From: Clostridium sp. JN-9
GTDB lineage: Bacteria > Bacillota > Clostridia > Clostridiales > Clostridiaceae
Reading direction: 5' to 3'
Assembly: GCF_004103695.1 (NCBI RefSeq)
Contig: NZ_CP035280.1
Span: 3,159,192-3,223,191 of the forward strand
Length of the DNA stretch: 64,000 nt
Part shown: piece after piece, positions 8,843 through 19,034 of the stretch
Position numbering within the stretch: position 1 is the stretch's first letter
Layout: each line of letters begins with the position of its first letter
The notes under the pieces: model-generated
What the model saw: only the letters and a program-made list of their open reading frames with translations
What the model was told of the DNA's origin: nothing
The model's database searches: none
Made by a program: the position numbers and the translations under genes

Positions 8843-10039
8843 ATGTTTTTAAACCTAAACAGATTGGATCAGCCATTAAAAGCTTCAATAGCCTCAAATT
8901 CATATAAAACCTATAGAGTTATAATTCAATGTAGTGCTATGACCGAACATATAGAAAAAAAAATCAAATCTTACAGAGGCATTGTTCTCTATTGCCTTAG
9001 TTATATTAATTGTATAGCTGCTATTATTTCACCTTCAGCAGTTAAACGATTATTGGAGTTTCCCTATGTTAAGCATATATTTTTAGATGAGTATGCCTTT
9101 TTGTGCGGCAGCAGTGTTTCTTCCTTGAACAGAGTTAACTTTCAAACTGCTAGCAAGCTTACTGGTAAGGGTGTCACCATTGGATTAATAGATACTGGTA
9201 CTTATCCTCATGCAGACCTTATATATCCAAAAAATAAAATAATTAAATTTACGGATAATATAAATAATTTAAGGTACCCATATGATGATAACGGACATGG
9301 TACCTTCATAAGCGGTATTATTGCAGGTAGTGGAAAATTATCAAGTGGAATGTATAAAGGAATCGCAGTAAACTCCAATATTTACAGCATAAAAGCCTTT
9401 AACAGTATAGGAAGGGGCTTTATTTCAGACATATTATATTCAATGGAATTCCTTTTAAATGACAGCAGCAGCTATAATATTAAAATAATAACACTTCCAT
9501 TTGAATTAACAGGTCATAATATAAACATAGTTTCATTATTTAATAAGTACTTTCAGATAGCAAAGAATAATAATATTGTAATAGTTGTACCTGCTGGACA
9601 TAATGGCAATACTCAATGTTCAATTCAAGGCATTGCGGCATTAGACAATTGTATTACTGTAGGCGGTTTGGATACTACATCAGATAAAATTTCTGCATAT
9701 AAATACAGCTCCTGCGGTCCATTAGGTAAACTAAATAAGCCTGATTTATCAGCTGCCTGTGTAAATATATGCTCATTAAATACCAATGCAAATTTTGTTT
9801 CCGAAAGAAATGGGCGGAAGCTATATCCCTTGGCCTTAAGCAGCAATTATACTACCTATAGCGGTACTTCATGTGCTGCTGCCTATATAAGCGGAATATG
9901 TGCACTGCTTTTTGAAAGAAATCCTGAATTAACATTTAATGATATTTTGTCAATACTTACAGCATCCTGTAATCTAATGGATATTCCAAAGTGGCTTCAA
10001 GGCTCCGGTATAGTTGACGTAAATAGATTATTTTCATAA
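8843..10039 (+). CDS. Subtilisin-like serine protease (S8), cytoplasmic-type
   Basis: This 398-residue subtilase has the catalytic triad in order: D117 (GLIDTGTYPH), H152 (DDNGHGTF) and S343 (SGTSCAAAY). The ~100 residues before the triad resemble an inhibitor-like prodomain. No signal peptide is visible, so it is probably intracellular or leaderless. ATG 8843 follows gtggag at a good distance; the 8801 start has no such site. The oxyanion-hole segment reads PAGHNGN where subtilases normally have AAGN, so His253 appears to replace the usual Asn. Function could be spore- or stress-related turnover, but that is a guess. Confidence 0.85.
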   Translation: MFLNLNRLDQPLKASIASNSYKTYRVIIQCSAMTEHIEKKIKSYRGIVLYCLSYINCIAAIISPSAVKRLLEFPYVKHIFLDEYAFLCGSSVSSLNRVNFQTASKLTGKGVTIGLIDTGTYPHADLIYPKNKIIKFTDNINNLRYPYDDNGHGTFISGIIAGSGKLSSGMYKGIAVNSNIYSIKAFNSIGRGFISDILYSMEFLLNDSSSYNIKIITLPFELTGHNINIVSLFNKYFQIAKNNNIVIVVPAGHNGNTQCSIQGIAALDNCITVGGLDTTSDKISAYKYSSCGPLGKLNKPDLSAACVNICSLNTNANFVSERNGRKLYPLALSSNYTTYSGTSCAAAYISGICALLFERNPELTFNDILSILTASCNLMDIPKWLQGSGIVDVNRLFS

Positions 10040-10153
10040 AACGCAGCCTATTCCCTCATAGATTACGTTTTAAATTAATAATTATTATTGTTTACTATTA
10101 AATATGCTAATGATATAATAAAATAAATGATAGTTACTAAGGAGGTTCTTATT

Positions 10154-10663
10154 ATGTTAAGTGAAAAACTTTTAGATGCTGTAAATGATCAAATTAATTA
10201 TGAAATTTATTCCGCTAACATATATCTGGCTATGCAGGCATATTGTGCCGATAAAAACTTAGATGGCTTTGCTAATTTCTTTAAAGTTCAAATTCAGGAG
10301 GAAACCTTTCATTCAAATAAACTTTTTGATTTTGTAAATCAAATGAATGGCAGAGTAATAATTGGGGCCATTGAAGCTCCCAAAAATAATTTTGAATCCA
10401 TACTAGATGTTTTTAAATCTGCATATGAGCATGAAAAGATTGTTACCAAAAGAATTTATAACCTGACTGACATAGCATCAGAAGAAAGAGAACATGCCAC
10501 TATAAGCTTATTAAAATGGTTTATTGATGAGCAGGTAGAGGAAGAAAACACATTTAGTACTATAATAAAAAAGCTTGAAAGAATAGGCAACGATTCAGCT
10601 GGTCTTTACATGCTTGATACAGAGTTAGCTGCCAGAGTATATACTCCACCTGTAATTGCTTAA
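10154..10663 (+). CDS. ftnA: Ferritin
   Basis: This is a 169-residue ferritin-fold four-helix protein for iron storage and oxidation. Ferroxidase-type residues are visible in NYEIYSANIYLAM, the EETFHSNKLFDF segment (ExxH) and EERE with DEQVEEE further on. ATG 10154 follows ggaggttctt; the longer 10127 frame has no ribosome-binding site. The C-terminal extension (AGLYMLDTELAARVYTPP) is usual in clostridial ferritins. It is monocistronic, ending in the shared terminator with accA. Confidence 0.9.
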   Translation: MLSEKLLDAVNDQINYEIYSANIYLAMQAYCADKNLDGFANFFKVQIQEETFHSNKLFDFVNQMNGRVIIGAIEAPKNNFESILDVFKSAYEHEKIVTKRIYNLTDIASEEREHATISLLKWFIDEQVEEENTFSTIIKKLERIGNDSAGLYMLDTELAARVYTPPVIA

Positions 10664-10670
10664 AAAAGAA

Positions 10671-10706
10671 ACCACTCATTTGTTTTAACATTTGAGTGGT
10701 GTTTTT
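10671..10706. terminator. Bidirectional terminator between ferritin and accA
   Basis: The stem accactca / tgagtggt has T runs on both strands: gttttt on the plus side, and a T run opposite the A run at 10662-10667 for the minus side. It serves the convergent ferritin gene and the 3' end of the acc/fab operon. Confidence 0.9.
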
Positions 10707-10715
10707 GTTTATTAT

Positions 10716-11561
10716 CTATTGTTCCATAAACTTTCCCATATTTCTAAATTTATTGTATCTATCCTGAACTAACACATCCAAAGGCTTTTCAGTTAACTTT
10801 GCTAAGGATTTAATGAGTTCATGTTTTATAGCAGCAGCCATAACCTTTGGGGCCTTATGTGCTCCCCCTCTTGGTTCCTTAAGGATCTTATCTATTATGC
10901 CGTATTCTTTTAAATTTTCTGCTGTTACCTTCATGACTTCCGCTGCTTCCTTTGCTCTGGAAGAATCTTTCCATAAAATACTTGCAAAGCCCTCAGGGGA
11001 CAATGTAGAATATATTGAATTTTCAAGCATCCACACTTCATCAGCTACAGCCAGGGCCAATGCCCCGCCGCTTCCTCCTTCTCCTATTACTATAGAAATA
11101 ATGGGGGTTTTAAGCATGGACATCTCGAAAAGATTTCTTGCAATGGCTTCTCCTTGTCCTCTCTCCTCTGCACCAATACCGCAGTATGCGCCTTTTGTAT
11201 CTACAAAACATATTATAGGTCTTTTGAACTTTTCTGCCTGTTTCATGAGCCTAAGGGCCTTTCTATACCCTTCTGGCTGCGGCATGCCAAAGTTTCTCTC
11301 AATATTCTCTTTAGTGTTTCTGCCTCTTTGCTGACCGATAATGGTAACTGCCATAGAATTTAATGTGGCTATGCCTCCAACAATACATTTATCATCTGCA
11401 AAATGTCTGTCACCATGAAGTTCTATAAAATTATCAAAGATTTCTTCTATGTAATCTAAAGTTGTAGGTCTTTCTATTAATCTGGCAATATTCAGCTTTT
11501 CCCAAGCACCTAAATGAATTTTATTTTTTGAGTTTGATTTTCTGATTTTCTTATTATCCAT
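10716..11561 (-). CDS. accA: Acetyl-CoA carboxylase carboxyltransferase, alpha subunit
   Basis: This 281-residue subunit works with AccD to transfer carboxyl from carboxybiotin to acetyl-CoA, making malonyl-CoA for fatty-acid synthesis. Typical AccA segments are seen: [22 protein letters not shown], and the [15 protein letters not shown] oxyanion region. It is the last gene of the operon, 17 bases after accD. It is a little shorter than the ~315-residue E. coli protein, as usual in clostridia. Confidence 0.96.
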   Translation of the reverse strand: MDNKKIRKSNSKNKIHLGAWEKLNIARLIERPTTLDYIEEIFDNFIELHGDRHFADDKCIVGGIATLNSMAVTIIGQQRGRNTKENIERNFGMPQPEGYRKALRLMKQAEKFKRPIICFVDTKGAYCGIGAEERGQGEAIARNLFEMSMLKTPIISIVIGEGGSGGALALAVADEVWMLENSIYSTLSPEGFASILWKDSSRAKEAAEVMKVTAENLKEYGIIDKILKEPRGGAHKAPKVMAAAIKHELIKSLAKLTEKPLDVLVQDRYNKFRNMGKFMEQ

Positions 11562-11578
11562 TTTTATTCCTCACAGTT

Positions 11579-12451
11579 TCACTTATGAATAGCTAAAAAT
11601 AAAGCTAAAGCATTTTTTAATTGTTTTCTTGGAACAATCTTATCAATAAATCCATGTTCTAATAAAAATTCTGCCTTTTGAAATCCTTCTGGAAGTTCCT
11701 GCCTTATGGTCTGTTCAATTACTCTCTTTCCTGCAAATCCAACTAAAGCTTCTGGCTCAGCTAATATAATATCGCCTAGCATGGCAAAGCTTGCAGTAAC
11801 CCCACCAGTTGTAGGATCAGTAAGTACAGTAATATATAATAATCCAGCTTCTGAATGCTTTGCAACAGCAGCACTGGTTTTAGCCATCTGCATCAATGAA
11901 AACATGCCTTCCTGCATTCTTGCACCGCCTGATGCAGTAAATACTATTACTGGTAGCTTAAGCTCTACAGCCCTTTCAAAAGCTCTTGTTATCTTTTCGC
12001 CAACTACAGATCCCATGCTGCCCATCATAAAATTACTATCCATTACACAAATAATAGCTTTATTGCCGTTAATTTTACAGGAGCCTGTTACAACAGCTTC
12101 TTTTAATCCTGTATAATCTTTTAATTTATCTATTTTATCCAGATATCCATTAAAGTTTATTGGATTAGTTGTTTCCAGATTACTATCAAACTCTTCAAAT
12201 GTATCCTTATCAGATATTAATTCAATTCTCTCCTGAGCAGAAATCCTAAAATGATATCCACAGTGATTACATACCATAACATTTGATTCCAGATCCTTTT
12301 TGTATATAATCTTGCCGCACTTTTTACATTTAACCCACATACCATCAGGTATACATGGCCCCGAGCCATCTTTAGGCATATTTAATTCATTTAATACGCT
12401 GGGATGGACAGTAATATACTTTTCCTTCTTAAATAAATCCTTCAAAAGCAT
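11579..12451 (-). CDS. accD: Acetyl-CoA carboxylase carboxyltransferase, beta subunit
   Basis: This 290-residue partner of AccA has the N-terminal zinc ribbon with two CxxC pairs (CKKCGK near residue 42 and CNHCGY near 61). It also has the crotonase-fold core with [12 protein letters not shown] and the [14 protein letters not shown] segment. A strong ggaggtgca ribosome-binding site precedes ATG 12451. It lies 65 bases after accC, with a weak AT-only hairpin (12485-12512) in the gap. Confidence 0.96.
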   Translation of the reverse strand: MLLKDLFKKEKYITVHPSVLNELNMPKDGSGPCIPDGMWVKCKKCGKIIYKKDLESNVMVCNHCGYHFRISAQERIELISDKDTFEEFDSNLETTNPINFNGYLDKIDKLKDYTGLKEAVVTGSCKINGNKAIICVMDSNFMMGSMGSVVGEKITRAFERAVELKLPVIVFTASGGARMQEGMFSLMQMAKTSAAVAKHSEAGLLYITVLTDPTTGGVTASFAMLGDIILAEPEALVGFAGKRVIEQTIRQELPEGFQKAEFLLEHGFIDKIVPRKQLKNALALFLAIHK

Positions 12452-12516
12452 AGGACATGCACCTCCATTATTGCAATAAAAAGTAATACTATTTTGTATA
12501 CTTTATAGTATTTTAT

Positions 12517-13857
12517 TTACTTCATAAGCTTTTGTATAAACCCTGTATCATAGTTTCCGCTTTGAAATTCTTTTGTATTAATAAGTGCATATTGGAAATC
12601 TATATTGGTTTTTAAGCCATCAATGACAAACTCCCCCAAGGCCCTTTTCATTTTGCTAATGGCTTCCTTCCTATCCTTACCATGTACAATAAGTTTTGCA
12701 ATCATAGAATCATAATAAGGCGGAATTGAATAGCCCGCATAAACTGCACTGTCAAGCCTGATGCCCAGCCCTCCTGGTACATGCAGGTTATTTATTTTAC
12801 CTGGGTTTGGCCTAAAGTCCTTGCTGGGATCTTCAGCGTTTATTCTGCATTCTATGGAATGCCCGTTTATCTTTATATCCTCTTGTTTGTAATTGAGTTT
12901 TTCTCCAGCTGCTATATTTATCTGCTCTTTTATTATATCCACACCAGTAACCATTTCAGTTATAGGATGCTCAACCTGAACTCTTGTGTTCATTTCCATA
13001 AAATAATAACTTCCAGATCTGTCAAGCAGAAATTCTATTGTGCCAGTATTTTTATAATTAACTGCTTTGGCTGCTTTAACAGCATCATTTCCCATTAATA
13101 CTCTAAGTTCATCTGTTAATACAGGAGATGGCGATTCCTCCAATACCTTTTGATTTCTTCTCTGCATAGAACAGTCTCTTTCACCTAAATGAATTACATT
13201 GCCAAAATTGTCTGCCAGTATCTGAAATTCTATATGCCTTGGATTTTCAATAAACTTTTCCACATACATGGTGTCATCTCCAAAGGCACTCTTAGCCTCA
13301 GCTTTTGCAGTATTAAATGATTTTGAAAACTCTTCTTCTGAATAAACTATTCTTATTCCTCTGCCTCCGCCGCCTGCAGATGCCTTAACAACTATAGGAA
13401 AGCCTATTTTTCTTGCTGTATTAAGAGCTTCCTCTTCACTGGAAACTGCTCCATCCGATCCTGGTATAACTGGTACACCAGCTTTAATCATCATATCCCT
13501 GGCATTGGACTTATTCCCCATTTTATCTATGGTTTTAGAATCCGGCCCTATAAATGTTATATTACATTCACTACACATATCTGCAAACTTACTGTTTTCT
13601 GATAAAAAGCCAAATCCAGGATGAATAGCCTCAGCACCGCTTAATACAGTTGCACTAATAATATTATGGATATTTAAATAGCTGTCTTTTGGAGATGGCG
13701 GTCCAATGCAGATAGCTTCATCTGCTATTTGTGTATGAAGTGCATCTCTGTCTGCTTCAGAATACACGGCTACTGTTGCAATACCCATTTCCTGACAGGC
13801 TCTTATTATTCTTACAGCAATTTCTCCTCTATTAGCAATTAATATCTTCCTAAACAC
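12517..13857 (-). CDS. accC: Biotin carboxylase
   Basis: This 446-residue ATP-grasp enzyme carboxylates biotin on AccB. The N-terminus FRKILIANRGEIAVRIIRAC and the glycine-rich ATP loop KASAGGGGRGIR are typical, as is EMNTRVQVEHPITE. I chose GTG 13857 because it gives the family-standard N-terminus and follows ggagaag; the longer frame starts at a TTG at 13881 and adds eight atypical residues. It lies between fabZ and accD. Confidence 0.95.
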   Translation of the reverse strand: MFRKILIANRGEIAVRIIRACQEMGIATVAVYSEADRDALHTQIADEAICIGPPSPKDSYLNIHNIISATVLSGAEAIHPGFGFLSENSKFADMCSECNITFIGPDSKTIDKMGNKSNARDMMIKAGVPVIPGSDGAVSSEEEALNTARKIGFPIVVKASAGGGGRGIRIVYSEEEFSKSFNTAKAEAKSAFGDDTMYVEKFIENPRHIEFQILADNFGNVIHLGERDCSMQRRNQKVLEESPSPVLTDELRVLMGNDAVKAAKAVNYKNTGTIEFLLDRSGSYYFMEMNTRVQVEHPITEMVTGVDIIKEQINIAAGEKLNYKQEDIKINGHSIECRINAEDPSKDFRPNPGKINNLHVPGGLGIRLDSAVYAGYSIPPYYDSMIAKLIVHGKDRKEAISKMKRALGEFVIDGLKTNIDFQYALINTKEFQSGNYDTGFIQKLMK

Positions 13858-13886
13858 TAATCTCTTCTCCAATCTTAACAAATATA

Positions 13887-14324
13887 TTATTGTCCTATGA
13901 TGAATGTCAGTTCAGCTTGGCATACAACTTTTCCATCTACAGTTGCAATTCCCTTTCCTATACCTGCAGGGCCCTTTGTTTTTATTATTTCAACTTCCAG
14001 CCTTAACACATCACCAGGTACTACTTTTTTTCTAAATTTTGCTTTGTTTATTCCTGCAAAGTAGGCTATTTTACCCTTATATTCTTCCTTGCTTAACATG
14101 GATACAGCTCCAACCTGTGCCATAGCTTCAATTATAAGGACTCCTGGCATAACTGGCTCCTGAGGAAAATGTCCTTGAAAGAAATACTCATTTATAGTTA
14201 CATTTTTATATCCAACTGCCCTTTTTCCTTCTTCTAATTCCTCTACTTTATCTACTAGAATAAAAGGGTATCTATGTGGAATAATCTTCATAATTTCATT
14301 TATATTTAAACACTTTTTTTCCAT
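13887..14324 (-). CDS. fabZ: 3-hydroxyacyl-ACP dehydratase FabZ
   Basis: This 145-residue hot-dog-fold enzyme dehydrates beta-hydroxyacyl-ACP in each elongation round. Catalytic residues lie in [20 protein letters not shown] (His and Glu), and [11 protein letters not shown] is typical of the N-terminus. ATG 14324 follows aggtgat; the GTG at 14333 overlaps that site. It is embedded between accB and accC, an arrangement common in clostridia. No fabA is present, so unsaturated fatty-acid synthesis must use another route. Confidence 0.94.
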   Translation of the reverse strand: MEKKCLNINEIMKIIPHRYPFILVDKVEELEEGKRAVGYKNVTINEYFFQGHFPQEPVMPGVLIIEAMAQVGAVSMLSKEEYKGKIAYFAGINKAKFRKKVVPGDVLRLEVEIIKTKGPAGIGKGIATVDGKVVCQAELTFIIGQ

Positions 14325-14341
14325 AATTATCACCTATACTC

Positions 14342-14803
14342 TTAACTTTGTTTTATCTTTATTAAGTTCTCGCCATACTCTACCATTTCGCCATTTTTTG
14401 CAATTACTTCAGTAACTTCTCCATCTACTTCACACTCTATCTCATTCATAAGCTTCATGGCTTCAATTATACACAGTGTCTGACCCTTTTTTACCTTATC
14501 TCCTACATTTACAAATGAATCCTTACCTTCACCTGGAGAAGTGTAGAAGGTACCAACTATTGGTGACTTAACTATATATAAATTTTCATCTGATTTTACT
14601 TCTGCTTCATTTATTTCTTCCACAGCATCAGATTCTGCACTGTCTTTAATGTGTTCTTCTGGTGCTTTAATAGTTTTCAAATGAACAGTTTCACTGTCAT
14701 CTTTCTTCATTTTTATTGTGACACCTTCCCACTGTATTTCCAGTGAGGAAAGTTTTGATTCACTCATTGTATTTATTATTCCCTGTAATTCTTTAAACTC
14801 CAT
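14342..14803 (-). CDS. accB: Biotin carboxyl carrier protein
   Basis: This 153-residue BCCP has an N-terminal dimerisation/linker region rich in acidic residues and a C-terminal biotinyl domain. The biotin-accepting lysine is in EAMKLMNEI. ATG 14803 follows ggagtgaa and starts one base after the fabF stop, indicating translational coupling; the longer 14851 frame overlaps fabF and is rejected. Confidence 0.94.
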   Translation of the reverse strand: MEFKELQGIINTMSESKLSSLEIQWEGVTIKMKKDDSETVHLKTIKAPEEHIKDSAESDAVEEINEAEVKSDENLYIVKSPIVGTFYTSPGEGKDSFVNVGDKVKKGQTLCIIEAMKLMNEIECEVDGEVTEVIAKNGEMVEYGENLIKIKQS

Positions 14804-14804
14804 T

Positions 14805-16046
14805 TTATTCACTCCATTTTTTAAATAATAAAACTGCATTATGTCCGCCAAAGCCTAATGAATTGGACATAGCGTAGTTTATATCCTGCTGTCTGCCAAC
14901 ATTAGGTACATAATCCAAATCACAGTCTGGATCACTAACTTTATATCCAACTGTTGGAGGAATAAATCCTTCCTGTAATGCCTTAATACATACTATAGCC
15001 TCAATTGCCCCTGCAGCGCCAAGCAAATGTCCTGTCATTGACTTTGTAGAGCTAATGGGTACATTTTTTGCATAGTCTCCAAAAACTTTTTTTATAGCTA
15101 TAGTTTCAAATTTATCATTAACAGGAGTACTTGTGCCATGAGCATTAACATATGAAACTTCCTCTTTTGATATATCTGCTTCATCTATTGCAATTTTCAT
15201 AGCTCTGGCTGCTCCCTGGCCATCTGGTGAAGGCGATGTCATATGATATGCATCGCAGGTTGAGCCATAACCTACTATCTCAGAAAGAATGTTAGCTTTT
15301 CTTTTCAAAGCATGCTCTAAGGATTCTACAATAACAATACCAGAACCCTCACCCATAACAAATCCAGATCTTTCTGCATCAAATGGTATAGATGCTCTTT
15401 TAGGATCATCACTTTTTGTTAATGCTGTAAGCTGAGTAAATCCAGCTATTGACAAAGGTGTAATTGATGCTTCAGTACCGCCTGCAATCATTATATCTGC
15501 CAGCCCGTTTTTTATGGCATGGAAAGCCTCACCAATACAATTTGTTCCTGTGGCACAAGCTGTAACAACATTAGTGCACATTCCTTTGGCACCAAATTTA
15601 ATAGCTATATTACCTGCAGCCATATTTGAAATAATCATAGGAATAAATAAAGGGTGTACTTTATTTGGCCCTTTTTTCAAAAGATTTCCTTCTTCCCTTT
15701 CAATAGTTCCTATACCACCAATTCCTGATCCCACAATTACGCCAAATCTTTCTTTATCAATACTGTCTAAATCAAGTCCGCTGTTCTCAAATGCCTGGGC
15801 TGCACCAGCTATAGCAAACTGGCAGAATCTGTCCATTCTTTTAATTTCCTTCTTTTCAATATATAACTCAGGCTTAAAGTCTTTAACCTCAGCAGCAAGT
15901 TTTACTTTGAAATCAGAAGTATCGAATCCCTTTATAAAATCTATACCTGTATTACCACTTTTAATATTACTCCAAAATTCATCTGGATTATTTCCTAGTG
16001 GGGTTATTGCTCCCAATCCTGTAATTACTACTCTATTTCTTTCCAT
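14805..16046 (-). CDS. fabF: 3-oxoacyl-ACP synthase II (FabF)
   Basis: This 413-residue condensing enzyme elongates acyl-ACP with malonyl-ACP. The Cys-His-His triad is visible: the Cys in VTACATGTNCIGEA, the first His in NAHGTSTPVND, and the second in KSMTGHLLGAAGAIE with the conserved Lys. It is the only elongating ketoacyl synthase in the operon. Confidence 0.96.
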   Translation of the reverse strand: MERNRVVITGLGAITPLGNNPDEFWSNIKSGNTGIDFIKGFDTSDFKVKLAAEVKDFKPELYIEKKEIKRMDRFCQFAIAGAAQAFENSGLDLDSIDKERFGVIVGSGIGGIGTIEREEGNLLKKGPNKVHPLFIPMIISNMAAGNIAIKFGAKGMCTNVVTACATGTNCIGEAFHAIKNGLADIMIAGGTEASITPLSIAGFTQLTALTKSDDPKRASIPFDAERSGFVMGEGSGIVIVESLEHALKRKANILSEIVGYGSTCDAYHMTSPSPDGQGAARAMKIAIDEADISKEEVSYVNAHGTSTPVNDKFETIAIKKVFGDYAKNVPISSTKSMTGHLLGAAGAIEAIVCIKALQEGFIPPTVGYKVSDPDCDLDYVPNVGRQQDINYAMSNSLGFGGHNAVLLFKKWSE

Positions 16047-16074
16047 AATATCTTACCTCTCTACTTAAGAATAC

Positions 16075-16836
16075 TTACATAACCATTCCGCCATCAATAT
16101 TTATAACCTGCCCTGTAATATAATTTGAACTATCGCTGGCTAAAAAAGCTACTAAATTTGCTACATCTGATGGCTGGCCTAATCTTTTCAGCGGTATAGA
16201 AGCGCTTATTGTTTCCTTAGCCTTATCTGCTAATTTATCAGTCATATCTGTAACAATAAATCCAGGGGCTACAGCATTTACATTAATGCCCCTGCCTCCT
16301 AATTCCTTTGCAATAGACTTAGTCATGCCTATTATTCCTGCTTTTGCAGCACTATAGTTTGCCTGGCCTGCGTTTCCAGTTATACCAACCACAGATGCAA
16401 TATTTATAATCTTACCTGATCTTTGTTTCAACATTATAGGGCTGGCATGTCTTATACAATTAAAGGCACCTTTAAGATTTGTTTGTATAACACTATCAAA
16501 ATCCTGCTCTTTCATTCTTAAGATCAATCCATCTCTTGTTATCCCCGCATTGTTCACAAGTATATCTATTCTTCCAAAAGCTTCAGCCGCAGTGTGGATT
16601 ATATTTTTTGAATCTTCAAAAGAACTTACATCTCCTTGAACAGCAACTGCTTCCACACCATACTGTTTAATTTCATTTATTACACTTTCAACAGCTTCTA
16701 TGCTGTTTCTATAATTCACAACCAGATTTGCTCCCATTCTAGCTAAAGTCAATGCTATTTCTCTGCCTATTCCTCTACTTGCCCCCGTAACTACTGCGCA
16801 TTTACCAGCAAGGGAAAAAAGATGATTATTATCCAT
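16075..16836 (-). CDS. fabG: 3-oxoacyl-ACP reductase FabG
   Basis: This 253-residue short-chain dehydrogenase reduces ketoacyl-ACP with NADPH. It has [12 protein letters not shown] (cofactor loop), NNAGITRD, and the active-site pair in [10 protein letters not shown]. The start ATG 16836 lies 3 bases after the fabD stop, with ggagtggag inside the fabD 3' end, so the two are translationally coupled. Confidence 0.95.
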   Translation of the reverse strand: MDNNHLFSLAGKCAVVTGASRGIGREIALTLARMGANLVVNYRNSIEAVESVINEIKQYGVEAVAVQGDVSSFEDSKNIIHTAAEAFGRIDILVNNAGITRDGLILRMKEQDFDSVIQTNLKGAFNCIRHASPIMLKQRSGKIINIASVVGITGNAGQANYSAAKAGIIGMTKSIAKELGGRGINVNAVAPGFIVTDMTDKLADKAKETISASIPLKRLGQPSDVANLVAFLASDSSNYITGQVINIDGGMVM

Positions 16837-16839
16837 GTT

Positions 16840-17787
16840 TTATTCTCCACTCCTATTATTTAAACTTTCTAAAGTTTTATTTAATGATTGCATATCTTCA
16901 ACATTGCATATGGATGCTTTTCTATTTATCCTTTTTACAAATTTGCTTAAAGATTTACCTGGTCCAATTTCAACGAATGTATCTACTCCCAAATCTATCA
17001 TGTTTTTAATTATATCTTCCCAATATACTGATGACATAACCTGCCTTATTAAATTATCCTTTATATTAGAAATATGCTCTATTTCTTTACCATTTACATT
17101 TGTAAATACCGGCACTTTCATGTCATTAAGATTAATGTTTTCTAATTCCCTTTTCAGTTTTATGGATGCAGATTTCAGCATAGATGAATGAAAGGGTCCG
17201 CTAACAGTAAGCATTACTGTTTTCATGGCTCCTTTTTCTTTTGCTCTCACACAGGCCTCTTTTACTGCCTTAATTTCCCCGGCAATTACTATCTGCCCTG
17301 GGCAATTAAAATTTGCTGCTTCAACTACACCTATATGGCTGCATTCATTACATGCTTCTAATACTTTATCCCTTTCCAATCCTATAATTGCCGCCATGGT
17401 TCCAATTCCTTCAGGAACTGCTTCCTGCATATACCTTCCCCTTTTTTTAACCAGGGATACTGCAGTTTCAAAATCAAAAACATTACTGCAGACTAATGCA
17501 GAATATTCTCCTAAACTTAATCCAGCGCAGCAGTCCGGGTTTATCCCTTTTTCCTGAAGTGCCTTTAATGCTGCAATGCTTACAGTTAATACTGCAGGCT
17601 GAGTATTTTCAGTGCTGTTAATTAATTCCGCCGGCCCGTTAAAACAAATACCGCTGATACTAAATCCCAGAGCTTTATCAGCCTCTTCAAAAACTTTTCT
17701 GCTGACCTGAATGTTTTCATACAATTCTTTTCCCATGCCAACGTACTGAGCTCCCTGGCCTGAAAATAAAAATGCTATCTTTCCCAT
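16840..17787 (-). CDS. fabD: Malonyl-CoA:ACP transacylase
   Basis: This 315-residue enzyme loads malonyl onto ACP. It has the family-typical FLFSGQGAQYVGMG N-terminus, the active-site serine in GLSLGEYSAL, and the catalytic His in SGPFHSSM. It follows fabK by 15 bases. Confidence 0.95.
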   Translation of the reverse strand: MGKIAFLFSGQGAQYVGMGKELYENIQVSRKVFEEADKALGFSISGICFNGPAELINSTENTQPAVLTVSIAALKALQEKGINPDCCAGLSLGEYSALVCSNVFDFETAVSLVKKRGRYMQEAVPEGIGTMAAIIGLERDKVLEACNECSHIGVVEAANFNCPGQIVIAGEIKAVKEACVRAKEKGAMKTVMLTVSGPFHSSMLKSASIKLKRELENINLNDMKVPVFTNVNGKEIEHISNIKDNLIRQVMSSVYWEDIIKNMIDLGVDTFVEIGPGKSLSKFVKRINRKASICNVEDMQSLNKTLESLNNRSGE

Positions 17788-17802
17788 AAAGCCTCCATAA
17801 AA

Positions 17803-18747
17803 TTATTCTGTAACTAATTTACAGGATTTCATAAATAATTTTTCTGTTTCATCAAAGATTTCAGTAATAATTTCTTTGCAGCTTTGCTCCTTAGTAATTA
17901 AACCTGCAATTTGGCCTGCCATTACAGAACCATTATCAATATCACCATCTTTTGCTGCTTTACATAAAGCCCCTGTTCCCAATTTCTCAAGTTCCTCTGC
18001 AGGAGCCCCTTCCTTTTCCAATAACTGAAACTTTCTTACTAATCTGTTTCTAAGCACTCTCACAGGGTGTCCTGTTGACCTTCCTGTAACCTGAGAGTCT
18101 ATATCCTTTGCTGCCAATATCTTTTCTTTGTAATTTTTATGTACTGTACATTCATAGGCAACTAAAAATCTTGTTCCTAACTGAACTCCAACTGCTCCTA
18201 ACATGAAAGCTGCAGCAACTCCCCTTCCGTCTCCAATTCCACCAGCTGCTATTACAGGAATGTTTACAGCATCTACAACCTGAGGTACTAAAGTCATAGT
18301 GGTTAGTTCTCCTACATGTCCACCAGACTCTCCGCCTTCTGCAATAACTGCATCTACTCCTGACCTTTCCATTCTTTTTGCTAAAGCTACTGAAGCTACA
18401 ACTGGTATAACTTTTATTCCATGTGCTTTCCACATATCTATATACTTTCCTGGATTTCCTGCTCCTGTAGTAACTACTTTTACTCCTTCTTCACATATCA
18501 GCTTTGCCATTTCTTCAGCCTGCTCACTTAAAAGCATAATATTTACTCCAAATGGTTTGTCAGTTAACTGCTTAGCCTTTCTAATTTCGCCTCTTACCCA
18601 TTCAATAGGCGCATTTCCTGTAATTATTCCTAGTCCCCCAGCATTGGATACTGCCGCTGCTAAGGAGCTGTCAGCTATCCATGCCATTCCACCTTGAATA
18701 ATAGGATATTTTATTCCAAGCATATTGCACAATTGACTATGAATCAT
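17803..18747 (-). CDS. fabK: Enoyl-ACP reductase II, FMN-dependent
   Basis: This 314-residue TIM-barrel flavoenzyme does the last reduction step of each elongation cycle. It belongs to the nitronate-monooxygenase-like FabK family, seen as PIIQGGMAWIADSSLAAAVS at the start, AEGGESGGHVG and PVIAAGGIGDGRGVAAAF. No FabI is in the operon, so FabK is the likely working enoyl reductase. A longer FabK-like paralogue heads the same operon at 20536-21603. taggaggaaaatt precedes ATG 18747. Confidence 0.93.
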   Translation of the reverse strand: MIHSQLCNMLGIKYPIIQGGMAWIADSSLAAAVSNAGGLGIITGNAPIEWVRGEIRKAKQLTDKPFGVNIMLLSEQAEEMAKLICEEGVKVVTTGAGNPGKYIDMWKAHGIKVIPVVASVALAKRMERSGVDAVIAEGGESGGHVGELTTMTLVPQVVDAVNIPVIAAGGIGDGRGVAAAFMLGAVGVQLGTRFLVAYECTVHKNYKEKILAAKDIDSQVTGRSTGHPVRVLRNRLVRKFQLLEKEGAPAEELEKLGTGALCKAAKDGDIDNGSVMAGQIAGLITKEQSCKEIITEIFDETEKLFMKSCKLVTE

Positions 18748-18770
18748 AATTTTCCTCCTACCAAATCTTT

Positions 18771-18995
18771 TTATTCTTCAATCTTACTTTCAACAAAATT
18801 AACTGCATCTCCAACAGTTTTTATTTTTTCTGCATCTTCAATTTGTACATCAAATTCTTCCTCAATCTCTATTATTATTTGAAATAAATCAAGTGAGTCT
18901 ACTCCCAAATCTTCAAATGAAGTTTGAAGTTTGATTTCATCTTGGCTTACCCCTAGCTGATCAACTATAATTTTTCTTATCTTTTCAAATATCAT
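18771..18995 (-). CDS. acpP: Acyl carrier protein
   Basis: This 74-residue acidic four-helix protein carries the growing chain on 4'-phosphopantetheine attached to Ser34 in LGVDSLDLFQ. It has a strong taggaggag ribosome-binding site. It sits between fabH and fabK. Confidence 0.96.
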   Translation of the reverse strand: MIFEKIRKIIVDQLGVSQDEIKLQTSFEDLGVDSLDLFQIIIEIEEEFDVQIEDAEKIKTVGDAVNFVESKIEE

Positions 18996-19034
18996 TTTTT
19001 TACTCCTCCTAAAAAATTATTACCTGAATAAACA

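Noticed and set aside
10040..10080. Possible terminator after the subtilase
   Set aside because: Only aaaacg/cgtttt pairing with a long loop and no clear T run.
10813..11363. Plus-strand ORFs of 69-173 residues inside accA (and similar ones in accD, fabF, fabD, fabK)
   Set aside because: Antisense shadows of strongly conserved genes, with no ribosome-binding sites.
12485..12512. Hairpin aatactat/atagtatt between accC and accD
   Set aside because: All-AT 8-bp stem with a long loop; too weak to call an attenuator.
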